A stretch of DNA of 64,000 nt, taken from Diabrotica undecimpunctata. Its lineage: Eukaryota; Arthropoda; Insecta; Coleoptera; Chrysomelidae. Shown one piece after another: positions 31,939 to 42,721 of the stretch; the first letter of the stretch is position 1; the number at the start of each line of letters is the position of its first letter. Location of the stretch: contig NC_092808.1 of assembly GCF_040954645.1 (NCBI RefSeq), positions 86,249,389 to 86,313,388 on the forward strand, written 5' to 3'. Below the pieces are notes generated by a model. It did not search any database. It had not been told where the DNA came from and worked only from the letters and a program-made list of their open reading frames with translations. A program made the position numbers and the translations under genes.

Positions 31939-34669
31939 AGGTAACTGTACTCTTTACCGACCATTTCCTATTATCGACCGAAATGCATTTTTTCAGTATT
32001 AGACGCATTATGAAAAGTCCATATAACTACTGAAACTTTTACAGTTTCTTTTTATAAAACATACATATGGCCACATTACAAACATAATCCAGCGCTGACT
32101 AATGCCAAATTTGACAAATTTTAACGGATTTCGCAGTGGTATTGCAAGGCTTCATAAGGCAGGTTATAAGAATCATTGTCCATGTGTGTTGGCATTATTA
32201 AGTGTTTGTTAATATATCAACGTTAGTATTGCACTTTTATAACAAGAAATAGCACAAAACCACGTTTTTTTAAAGATTTAATAAATGTGTTCGTTGGTTA
32301 ATTATTTTCTCTAATTAAAATTTATTTACAATTAAAGAACGGTCGGTAAAAGGTGTTTTAAAACTTAAAATCAACCCTTTACCGACCGGGCGCTCGGAAT
32401 GAGGGGAATGTAGTCATTGGAAATTGTGAAATTTAGAAAATATTTTAGCATACAATTATTCATAATATATTTTTTTTCTTAAAGGTAATAAACCAACAAT
32501 TCACTTGAGGATTTACCGACCGACTAGATTGGACTTTTCAATTAAAAGAAGTAATATGAAAGTTGAACAAAATTGTATTTTATTGGAAGAAATACTTCAA
32601 ATAGAATTATATATTAAGTGTCATATTTCCAAAAGTCTGTTTTTGAACGGGAAACGATAATCATGTTTATGGTACTTCATTGTTTTAAACGTGAATGAAA
32701 TATATGAATTTTAAAATATTCAAAAGTAGTCTCCTAAAATAATAATTTTTTCACGGTCGGTGACAGAGTACAAAAATATATTGTGACCTATTACCGATCG
32801 AGAATATTATAAACGTTTTCTTTCCAGATCCAAGAAAAATTTTGAGCTATGTCTAAAAAACGAAAAAACTATACCAATGAAAATCTTCAGCTAGCATTGG
32901 ATTCAATTCGAGATAGAATGTCGTTTGGCAAAGCATCCAGAGAATTCGAAATTCCAAAAAGCACCCTAGTTGATAAAATTCATAACAAATATGAAGAAGG
33001 TGCTACTACTGGGGCCCACTATGTCCTGACTGCAGCTGAAGAACAAACCATAGTAGATTGGATTATAGATTTAGAAACTGTTGGTTTTCGTGAAACAAAA
33101 ATTCAACAGTTGTAGTTGTGTTGCAGAGAACTATTTCGCCGTCTAGAACGAGCAAATAAATTTAAAGACGGAATATCAGGTCGTCATTGGTACGAAAATT
33201 TTTTCGCCAGCTCCCTCATCGAGTATGTCACCATCTGACCAAACTTCGGGCAAATATAACAGAAAAAGTGTAAGAGGTTGGTTTGATAGAGTTTCAGACT
33301 ATTTAAGAACAAAGAATATGGATAAAGTTCTATCAGACCCACAAAGAAAAGCTTTTTTTCTTTTACCAAAAGAAAAATGTGTAATCGTAAGAAAAGGTTC
33401 GAAAAAAGTTTATACCAGAACCGCTAATGACTAGAAAGAATGCCTCACGGTACTTTTAACAATTTCAGCAGAAGAACAAGTTGTGAAACCTACTGTTATT
33501 TTTTCCTATAAAAGAGTACCAGCCAGTATTCATTTGAAAATGCCTCTGGGCTCGGGTATTGGCCATTCAGACTCCGGGGGGATGACTGGAGAATGTTTTA
33601 TGAATTCATTACGAATGTATTCTTTAAAAAATGGATTGTTAAAAAGAACGTTCCTTTACCTGTTGTGCTATTTCTAGATGGCTATTCTTCACATTTAACG
33701 CTTCAGCTAACTGAGTTCTGCAAAAGCAAAGGTATTAAAATAATTGCTCTTCTGCCTAACTCCACACATCTATTGCAACCACTAGATGTTGCTCTTTTTA
33801 GGCCTCTTAAACTTTCCTGGGAAAACAGGATCCATAATTGCCGTGTTAAGAATAATAGCAAAAAACTAAAACGGGAATACTTTGTAGAGGAAGAATATGC
33901 TGTGGTTATTTATGAATGAGAGTACTTTCCTGGAGTAAGTCTTGTTTTTGACGGTACGGGATTCGAAGTGAAGACTATGATAAGAAGTGGTTCACATTGA
34001 AAATCGACTGAGAAAGAGGATATTTTATCATATTCAGAAAATGAAAAATTTTCAAAAATTAATCCTCCAAAACCCGTGAATAAAATGGGAGTCTATGCAA
34101 TTCCGGAGATGGATGCAATAAAAAATAAAATAATAAAATAAAATGATTTCATACCAAAGTTGAATCTATTATACCTGCCCAATATATTATGTAACTTTTT
34201 ATTTGTTGTATTATGAATTTATATTTTTTAAAATATTAAAATCTTCAACTGCGTTTGTTTTTTCAATTGAGCCAGTAGAAACAATTATTTTTAAATAAAT
34301 AAGTTAATATATTGTTAATTACTTAAATAAGTAGTAATAGTAGTAATAAGTAAGGTCGCTGATAGGACTGAAATGTCCGGTAATTAGGTGCTTGTGGTCG
34401 GTAATAGCAAAAAAATCGGTCGGTGATAAGTGAGTATTTTTTAAGCCGGTCGGTAAAGGGAGCATTTTAATGAACTTGTACATAATTATTAAAGTATTTA
34501 AAAAAATAATTAAACTGTGATAATATTTTTTTTTATATTACTAGCTGAATCGACTAGATTAAAACTTATCTTTAAAAAGTATGCAAAGAAAAATAAAAAT
34601 GTATTCTTCTTATTATTAAATTTGCTTATAAGGAAAACCTTAAGTGGTCGGTAAAAGGTACAGTTACCT
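31939..34669 (+). mobile_element. pogo-like transposon with TACCGACC motifs
   Basis: Inverted termini AGGTAACTGTACTCTTTACC (left) and AGGTAACTGTACCTTTTACC (right, reverse complement), then the shared GACCA. The right flank is TA and the left CA, consistent with a TA target with one change. At least ten copies of TACCGACC/GGTCGGTA-like words lie inside both ends (for example 31954, 32341, 32380, 32513, 32754, 32791, 34396, 34417, 34447, 34646). A transposase remnant occupies the centre. Confidence 0.8.
32849..33919 (+). pseudogene. pogo-like (jerky/CENP-B type) transposase, broken
   Basis: Starts at ATG 32849 (MSKKRKNYTNENLQ) with a psq-type HTH (FGKASREFEIPKSTLVDKI) and a stop after 88 codons. 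A CENP-B-type HTH follows in another frame (GRHWYENFF, about 33180). The DDE part runs 33225-33919 over three frames: FFLLPKEKC, TVIFSYKRVPASI, LFLDGYSSHLTLQL with the second catalytic Asp, and LLPNSTHLLQPLDVALFRPLK with the third. The first Asp segment, expected between SDPQR and FFLLPK, is missing, apparently by a short deletion. Confidence 0.8.
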
Positions 34670-35690
34670 TACTGCTTAAAATATATTTACACATTATTCT
34701 AAAAATGTTATACTTCGTGTGTATACCAATGAATAAATTCTTTCAATTTACTTTTATTATTAACACAGCATTGTTGGATTTAAGTTAAACGCAATGAATT
34801 CGGCGAATTCAAGCATCAGGAATCCTATTGCATTAAATAGCGAAGGAGAGATTCGTAAAATTCCATTAATCTAAGAACAATTCCAAAGTGATCTAATGGA
34901 AGCAGATGTTCCAATTTTCTAGGTTTATCCAACAGGGACAAAATTAATCCAGGATTATTTTCATTCCTGATTTAATCATGATTTCATGGCCTACAGCTAC
35001 TACCTCTCATGGCAGTAGAGAAGAGAATTTATTTCTGGAAATACACGATCCCAAATATAATATTCTACACAATTTTATGTTGTTATATTCTCTCCTCGTT
35101 TTTATATAGAATTTTGTTTGGAGTGTAACTAAGAACAAAGAGAAGTATTATATGTTTCGTAATCAATGACCGGAATATTAAAATTTACAACTCTAAAATT
35201 AATTTTATTAAAATTATTATATGTCGAGATTAAAGTATTTGGCTCATTTCCGTTAATGAAAAAATTCACTCGTATTATGTTTATAATATATCATGAATTT
35301 TTTTTATGTTTAGTTACAGAAAATTTTTGACAAGGCCGGTATAAGCTGTTGTATGGTTTTTTTGTTTTAACATTGGTATTTGTCATGTTGCTCCAAAGTA
35401 AAAAGGTTTAAAGTGTATTTCAAATAGTTCTTGGTTCAAAATAATGGATTCTGACAACAATTTGTTTCCCTCTTTAAATGTCTTTTCTGATATCGATTAA
35501 TAGTTGCGAGAGTTTTTTTATGTACAAATTCGTATTAACCCGAAGGTTATTTGCAAAAAGAGAATCTTTACATTAATATTAGTAGATATATTAATTATAG
35601 AAATATTATTAGATATTTACAAAACTAATAGCCTTTAAGTAATTAAGCACAATAATATTTGTGATGACCCAATTTGCACCAAGTGCTTTT
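34670..35690. other. No gene recognised
   Basis: AT-rich. A short stretch at about 34793-34874 reads MNSANSSIRNPIALNSEGEI on the plus strand before a stop, without a family I can name. Confidence 0.4.
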
Positions 35691-35699
35691 TTGGGTTTG

Positions 35700-36625
35700 T
35701 TGGGATACCGTAATTGCTTCTTGCTACGAAGAAAACTGCGACAGTGGTCAGGCAAGGATGCGTCTTGTCTCCGACGTTTTTCAACGTGTACTTACAGGTC
35801 ATATTCAGAAGAGCCTTATGAGAAAGAAAAGAGGAAATAAAAATTGGTGGAGAAATCGTAAACACCATGAGATTTGCAGATGACACAGTAATTATGGCTG
35901 AGAGTATAGAAGAACTACAAACTTCACTAGATGCAATAAATAGTGAATGCATTCAAATGGGACTTGACATTAACACAGATAAGACCAAATTTATGATAGT
36001 ATCAAGGATTCCAATAAATAATGAACAACTAACAGCAACAACTTGGTGGACAGCAAATAGAGAGAGTGACAAAATATAAATAGCTGGGCGCTTACAACAC
36101 AGAATTAGATCCAGACCAAGAGATCAGGGTACGATTAGAAATTGCAATGGCAGCGTTCTTAAAATTCAAACAATTGATCTGTGACAAAAATCTGAATACT
36201 GCTTTGAGACTGAGGTTTGTTGAATGTCTGGTCCCAACTATTGTACGGGGTAGAAACATAGACGTTAAAAGCGCAAATAGTTAAGAAGCTTGAAGCCTTT
36301 GAACTTTGGATATACCGGAGAATGTTGAGAATTCCATGGACTGCCAGGGTCACCAATGAGGAAGTGCTGAGAAGGACGGGTCGAGACAAAAAATTGTTCA
36401 GAACAATAAAAGTACGCAAGACTGTATACCTTGTACAGTCATCATGTAGGGTAGACTCGATGGCAAAAAGGGAATAGGTAGAAAGAGAAAGTCATAGCTA
36501 CGAAATATTCGAGACTAAACAAACATGACTGTAGACGAATTATTCCACGTTGCAAAAGATAGAGAAATTTTTTTAAATGTGGTCGCCAACCTTAGTTAAT
36601 GGGGACGACATAGGAAGAAGAAGGC
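35700..36625 (+). pseudogene. Non-LTR (RTE-like) reverse transcriptase, 3' part
   Basis: Plus-strand remnants in shifting frames: VRQGCVLSPTFFNVYL (about 35735-35790), MRFADDTVIMAES (35867-35905, catalytic ADD), MGLDINTDKTKFMIVS, ELWIYRRMLRIPWTARVTNE (about 36300-36360), and a C-terminal VANLS then a stop followed by purine-rich GAAGAAG tail at about 36615-36635. The RT palm and the C-terminal region are recognisable, but the upstream half including the endonuclease is missing. Confidence 0.75.
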
Positions 36626-36639
36626 GAAGAAAACTGGAC

Positions 36640-37010
36640 AGTCTATAATAATATGTTTCACCGAGATCTTGGGATGCTCAGAGTTCCATGGGTATAAAAA
36701 GTTACCAATGGTGTGGTTCTTCGACGCATGACTAAACAAACAGAATAACTCAGCAATAAGAGAGCAAAAAACAATACTTGGGTTATGTGTTGAGAGGTAA
36801 AAGATTAAAAATACTTCAAATCACATTGGAAGGTAAAGTGCAGGGCATATATCAGTTGGAAAACTCCAGAACTCGTGGCTGAAAGACCTAAGGAGACGGT
36901 TTGACCGCTCATCCAAAGAAATCTTTCGTGCAGTAGTTTCCTAAGCTACAATTCCCATTTAAATCGCCAAACTTCAAAAGGAGACAGCGTAATAAGAAGA
37001 GGAATGTAAC
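36640..37010 (+). pseudogene. Second non-LTR (RTE-like) 3' end fragment
   Basis: Directly after the previous fragment's tail is another C-terminal piece: LGMLRVPW, KVTNGVVLRRM, and NSWLKDLRRRFDRSSKEIFR (about 36855-36930), ending near an AAGAAGAGG tail. It aligns to the same part of the protein as 36300-36600 but is diverged from it. Confidence 0.6.
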
Positions 37011-37414
37011 GCTAGTATGCTTTAATCTAAGACCGGTTATTTTCACTTAATTTCTTCTTTTGGTGGGGAAACATCTCCAATATTTATTATTCCAAAGATT
37101 GGACACTAAAAATTGGTAAAAAGGTTTACAGTCTGTTTGGAGGTTAAGAATGTGTTTTATATCGTTTGAATATCCAAGTATCGATTGTTTGTAAGCCTCA
37201 AATTCACTACATTATGCTAGCATATATTTTATTGTTATTAGTATAATAAACTTGCTGTATTTTGGTGTTGGTGTATGCGTAATGAGATCTTTATGAGTAA
37301 GTTTGCAGTGTCTTATTCAAAGCGGATAACTTGTTAAGAGCTGTTGATAAAATGTGGTATCCATGGACTAGTATACTCTTTTATCTTTCTTAGTTTGTTT
37401 GTAAATGTTTTATT

Positions 37415-37880
37415 TTTTTTTATTTCGCAAATTGAGGGTCATCGATTTTAATAGTTGCTTTATATCTGATGCTGGAATTGATTGTTTTACCAATAAAGCT
37501 AATTGCGCAGCTCTATAAGCCCAACGATTAGCATTTTCATTTCTCTTGATTTCAGAGTGAAAGGGAACCTATAGGAAAACTATTTTTGTGTCCTTTTTAT
37601 TAAGACTGTGATATATTTCTTTGGTTAATATCGCTATAGTGTTGTTAGTGAAGTTTTGCTGTATAAGTCTTAGTGAATTGAGTGAGTCAGATATTATTAA
37701 AGAGTATTTGGTTGTGCTCTGGAAATGTATTTTAACGCATGTAATATGGCATACAGTTCCCTATTTAAGATACTGTATGAACTGAGAAGCTTTAATAAAT
37801 ATTTGGTATTGTTATTTATAAATACTGCTGCTCCTGCGCCTTAAGAAAAATTAGATGAATAAGTGAAGATGTGGGTATAA
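37415..37880 (-). pseudogene. RNase H domain of a Jockey-like non-LTR element
   Basis: Minus-strand pieces IFTYSSNFS, GAGAAVFINNN, RELYAILHALKYI and ISDSLNSLRLIQQ, then FHSEIKRNENANRWAYRAAQ are the successive RNase H blocks. The first Asp block is changed (TYSS). Stops are present. It is probably the 3' part of the Jockey-like copy at 39180-42620, separated by later insertions. 37011-37414 shows nothing else. Confidence 0.6.
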
Positions 37881-38109
37881 TCTTTGTAATTTGAGACTAT
37901 TTGTTTATATTTGATATATAAGATGTAGGTTTGTATCATTTTGATTATATTGCGTTAACTCATATATACCTAAAACTTACCTCAAAATATTTTTAAAACA
38001 TTTATTCGAAATTTACAGATTATATAAGGTAACAAAAACATATTTATCATTACCACAAAATATTTATGCAAAACAGGTAAAAAAATACTGTAAAAAATAT
38101 GGTACACCA

Positions 38110-38480
38110 GGGACATAACCTACTATTAAATTTGGATATGGTTTGAAACAAAACATTTGATATGGAAGCCTGTGTTGCATTTTGAACACCTCAGTTCTGC
38201 TCTATTATGGCCAAAACCATATCGAGTTGGTTTTTTTGTATGAAATTACCAAATGGTTTAGTCGGTCATAGCGAATATCGACGTTTCCATTGGCCGATGG
38301 ACGACCTCGAGAATAGTAAGCAAGTTTCTTATTTTGTTGTAAAAAAGATATTGCAATGCATCTTATCGCAATGCATCTTATAAATGATGACTGAACTAAT
38401 TTTCCTTTATGCAAACGATGACAGGTACTATGAATAGCTATATCAATGTATTGACTGATTAATGAAATATACTTTTTCCA
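38110..38480 (-). pseudogene. piggyBac-like transposase C-terminal fragment (third lineage)
   Basis: Minus-strand reading SWKKYISLISQYIDIAIHST (about 38410-38480), then GRPSANGNVDIRYDRLNHLV (about 38250-38310), then RCSKCNTGFHIKCF (about 38160-38200), which is the order of the piggyBac C-terminal helix and Cys-rich domain. The catalytic core is missing. Sequences on both sides (37881-38109 and 38481-39179) show no other gene. Confidence 0.55.
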
Positions 38481-39179
38481 TGAATGCCGTAGAGACTAAT
38501 ATTTCGGTCATTGCGGTCGACTCCACCTATATTTACACTATACACATGTACGAGATGGGCTTGGTCTACCTGAAATGTTTTACCAGTATTACAAAGGAAA
38601 ATTTTCTATTTTGTTTTATATCTGGATTTTTTTCTTGTTCTGGGAGCCGCTTTATAAGAAGAATTAACTGCAGTCCTGCAGAGTTTAAACAAAGCGTTAC
38701 TAAAATATTATCATGTCATTGTACTGTAATTATTTCTGTAATTATATATCCCTTTGTTTCCTTTTCCCGTAGGTTTCGATGAATCCTCCAATGAAAGCGC
38801 ATCCTCTAATGAAAAACTTCTAAAATGAAGTAATATGGTATTTTCTTATCATACAACATTTTGTACACTAAAATCAAATAGCCTAACACTAATTACAAAA
38901 TAATGATTTAACCATTTTTTTTCTAAATAGAAACATATATGAGTTTTTGACTCCCAAACAAAAAAATGTTTTTTTCTGCATACATATAACAAATATTTAG
39001 TTACTTAGTACATCGTACTCCTTCTTCAGCCATATTATAAATTTTATAAACTTTATCACAAAATTATCGTCAAACATCACAAAACGAGGAATTCACAATT
39101 ACACCTTATGGTTGATTAAGACTTAATGAAACTATTTAAGCTGTTGTTAGCAAGAGGAAAAATTCGCACATATGTTTAA

Positions 39180-40437
39180 GTCAAATCATGTTTATGGTGT
39201 ACAATTTATTATACTTCAGGCACATCTGGGTATTTGGTATTTATTATGTAAAGTTTTGATAATCCAGGAGTAATTCTGTGACCATTCATTAACCATGTTC
39301 TGGGAAAATTTTGGAGAGTTAACGTTGATATGTAGCGGTAAATTCTAATATGAAAAGTGGGGGGAGGTGCTATTTTGAAAAGTTGATTTGAAACGATTGC
39401 AAAAAGTATTTTTGTGAACAGAAATTGATTGAAGCAATGCTACTCTTAAGGCATATGACAAACTGAGAATTTTTCGTGTGAAAGATAGTGATGGTTTGTC
39501 CAGGTCACAGAATAGGTTTTCTACAAGCTCTCTGTAAGCTTCAAGAATTATTCCTAATAAAGTGTTGTGTATATTATCTAGGCATTTTAATATTCAAGGG
39601 CGAGCAGATGTAAATGCAACATATACATAACTAATTTTCGAACGAATAACTTTTGTATATTTTTAGTAGCATCAGAACATCAGATCCCCAAGACTTATTC
39701 GTTAAGTATTTTAATAAATTTAAGCACTTTTGTCGTGAAAGAGCTAGACTTTCGATATGATTTTTTAATAATAGACGTTCGTCAAATATCATAATCAGAA
39801 AATTTATCTGTGAGGTATAGTTAAGTTTCTGGTTCTATATAAATATTGATGGTAATTGCGGTTCTGTAATGTTTCTTTTTGAGAATAATATGCAGTTTGT
39901 TTTTGTTTGAAGAAAAATTGTATCCAGATATTGTAGACCAACGTTTAAAGAAGGATGTTATGCATTGCTGAAGACTTTAAGCCATAGTGCTAAGATATTT
40001 TCCTTTGATAAATACGATCATGCCATCTGCAAAAAGTTTAGCTACAACTGGTGTTTTTAAGTCTTTTACGTCGTTGTTCCAGGCAATTAAAAACAACGTT
40101 AAGCTCAGAACGGATCCTTGTCGGGCGCCATTTAATTGGTTCTTGGTTGAAGATATTGTACTGGAAATGCAAACATGGAATTCTCTTCGAAATAAAAAAT
40201 TACGTACGAAATTTAGTATGTTCCTTTTCAATCCTCAGCGCTATAGTTTATTCAGGATGATTTTATGGGATGTAGAATCAAAAGCTTTATTAATGTCGTT
40301 TAAATTGTTCAAATAAATATAAAATATATAAATAATAAACAATAATATATATAAAATAATATAAAAATAATGTAAAAATGTCAATTAATTGCTAGATATT
40401 TATCTATAGTATCAAATGCTTCGTGAATATTACTTTC
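39180..40437 (-). pseudogene. Jockey-like reverse transcriptase, middle and 3' part
   Basis: On the minus strand: ESNIHEAFDTIDKYLAI, FDSTSHKIILNKL, then the 85-codon frame 39977-40231 with NFLFRREFHVC, NGARQGSVLSLTLFLIAWN and LFADGMIVF (the catalytic ADD is ADG). Further blocks continue to about 39180 with many stops. The frame continues exactly across the Penelope-like insertion at 40450-41842 into 41855-42620. Confidence 0.75.
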
Positions 40438-40449
40438 TTGGTCAATAAT

Positions 40450-41842
40450 AATTATTAGTTAAATGCGAATTAGCCACAATTAAAGGTTAAAGTACGTTTA
40501 TTGACGTTTCAATTTTTACTTCGGAAATCATTCTCAAAATACAAACATTAGTAAATCAAACAAATTTTGTTTTTTGTTACTTGGTGAAAAATTCTTCTAA
40601 TGATTTAATTTTATCTGACTCATGTATATTGACAATTCAGACATACATTATGCATTTTAAAGTAGACGACTTTAAAATAATATTGCCAATATTGTTGAGT
40701 TGCGTTCCTGGGACGACTTTACTTGTAAGATAGTAATACGAGGAAAATAACAATACCATACATAAAAAGATTATCAGAAAAACTTAAAAAAGGATAGGAA
40801 ATAAATTCAACATTTCAACAATAACCAAAACAACAAACACATTAAGATCTATTTTGTCTAAAACCAAACCTAACAATGAACAAGAAAGGACAAAGAATGG
40901 CATTTATAAAATACCTTGTGAATGCGATCAGTTTTATTTAGGTGAAACATCAAGGCCATTAAATGTTAGAATAAGTGAACATCAATCTTATATCAAAATA
41001 GAGAATTTGATAGATCTCAAATATGTAAACACGCATGGGATAATGCACATAGGGTTCAATGAAATAATTCAAATATAGTCCTAAAAGAAACGGATGGTAA
41101 AACGAAAAAAATCAAAGAAGCGGCTCTAATTATGTTAAATGAGACCAACTGTGTCGCAAATTCCTCGGCAGAATGTAGTAGTATCTGGTTACCCATATTA
41201 AAAGAGGAAGTTATTAAAAGGAAAATACCAGTATTAGTAAGTCGGTAACATCATTTATGTTTTTTAAATAACAAACATATAAAATCAGAATTTGGTGTTT
41301 ATTGAAAGTGAACTAAATGCACGACCAAATACTTACCATGTTGCGATAGTATTATGAGGTTTTTTTCCTGGTTTTTCCCTCATAATTTACTATGGAATCA
41401 CTAACAGGAGAATTTTACGGTCATCACGGCATGTGTTTGTCTTTTTAAAGACGAATTGCATGCTATGTTTTCTTCTGTCGGATATTCTCAAGTTAAAGTT
41501 GATTTCATGTAATCGAATGAACTATCTTACAAGTAAAGTCGTCCCAGGAACGCAACTCAACAATATTGGCAATATCATTTTAAAGTCGTCTACTTTAAAA
41601 TATATAATGTATGTCTGAATTGTCAATATGAATGAGTCAGATAAAATTAAATTATTAGAAGAATTTTTCACCAGTAACAAAAAACAAAATTTGTTTAATT
41701 TACTATTGTTTGTATTTTGGGAGCGATTTCCGAAGTGGAAATTGAAACGTCAATAAACGTAATTTAACCTTTAATTGTGGCTTATTTCCATTTAAATGGT
41801 AATTACTTTAACATGCCACAAGAAAATAGCTTCAGAACAATA
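40450..41842 (+). mobile_element. Penelope-like element with inverted terminal repeats and 12-bp target duplication
   Basis: Inverted arms of about 278 bp (40457-40734 and 41521-41798), for example GGGACGACTTTACTTGTAAG inverted at 41521. The whole is flanked by a direct repeat TTGGTCAATAAT at 40438-40449 and 41843-41854. Joining the flanks restores a continuous Jockey RT reading frame, so the insertion is real. Between the arms lies a GIY-YIG endonuclease remnant, the mark of Penelope-like elements. The reverse transcriptase part is deleted. Confidence 0.8.
40745..41249 (+). pseudogene. Penelope-like GIY-YIG endonuclease domain
   Basis: C-terminal end of a Penelope-type polyprotein. After an IPYIKRLSEKLKK segment with a stop, the frame 40854-41078 carries NGIYKIPCECDQFYLGETSR, matching the GIY-YIG core with a following RISEHQ. 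A frameshift at about 41020-41030 leads to ALIMLNETN in IKEAALIML (the conserved Glu) and a C terminus ending at TAA 41247-41249. The nuclease would nick target DNA; here it is broken. Confidence 0.75.
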
Positions 41843-41854
41843 TTGGTCAATAAT

Positions 41855-42620
41855 GTTATCAAGTGTGCTTTTGGATGAGCGAAATCCGGATTAGTCGGGA
41901 ATCAACAATATGTGAGTTTCCAAAAACGATATTAGTCTCTTCTTGACTATTTTTTCTACTAGTTTGAGCAGACTCATAGAGAAGGTAAGAGAGATTGGAC
42001 TGTAAGATTCAGGTAAAAGTAGAGATAAGATTTAACTGTTGAGATTATTGTTGTTTTCTTTCAGATTAAGGGAAAGTCGTTATTGTTTAACATATGTAAT
42101 TAAAAATGTCAAGCAGGGTGTATTTCGCGTTTCTATAGGAAAAAGTTTTATTATCACTGATTATATTCCTGTTTATGGAAAGCTTATGATAATAGTCTGC
42201 GAATGATTCACCTATTTCTTTTGTTTGGTTTATTCGTTTGCTCTCATAATCTAATGCTTTAATAACATTGAAAGTTTTGTTTTCATAAAAACCTTGTATT
42301 TTCTTCCATTGTGATGATAGTGTTCAGTTTTTGTTTATGCTTTGGCGAACCTCTTTCATTACACTTTTTATTTTTTTTGGTAATATATTTTGCTTTTATT
42401 TTATATTTTTTTGTACTTAGTTATACTTGCTGTGGTTTTTCTCCCTACTTTTGTTTAAAGTAGATTTGCTATTTTTTATTGGTCCGGCACATTCTTCATT
42501 TCGCCAAGGTACAAGATTGAATTTTTTTATATGTTTTATTTTCCTTATTAAAAACTCAGCGGCTTTTATTAACATTTCGCTTAGTTGTGTTTTGGCTGTA
42601 TTTGCATCCTTCAAATCATT
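41855..42620 (-). pseudogene. Jockey-like element: endonuclease-RT linker and RT start
   Basis: Sense order on the minus strand: a linker with LVPWRNEECAGPIKNS (42417-42614), then SYSPISLTFSMSLLKLVEKI (about 41950-42000) and GFRSSKSTLDNIIDQ (about 41855-41905), RT blocks 1-2a of Jockey-type elements. Stops and shifts present. It is cut downstream by the Penelope-like insertion, and its 5' end meets a CR1-like element at about 42722. Confidence 0.7.
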
Positions 42621-42721
42621 TATTTTGTATATGATATATTTTTGGAAAATAGCTCCAGTTGGTTTGCTTTATGTTTTATTTGTAATGGATATTTTTATCC
42701 GTTTGATATTTTTTCCTTTAT

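Noticed and set aside
40457..41798. A certain hammerhead ribozyme in the Penelope-like arms (GAAACGTC preceded by a stem)
   Set aside because: The CTGATGA block is not canonical there (TTGAGAATGA), so only the weaker suggestion is kept as a check.
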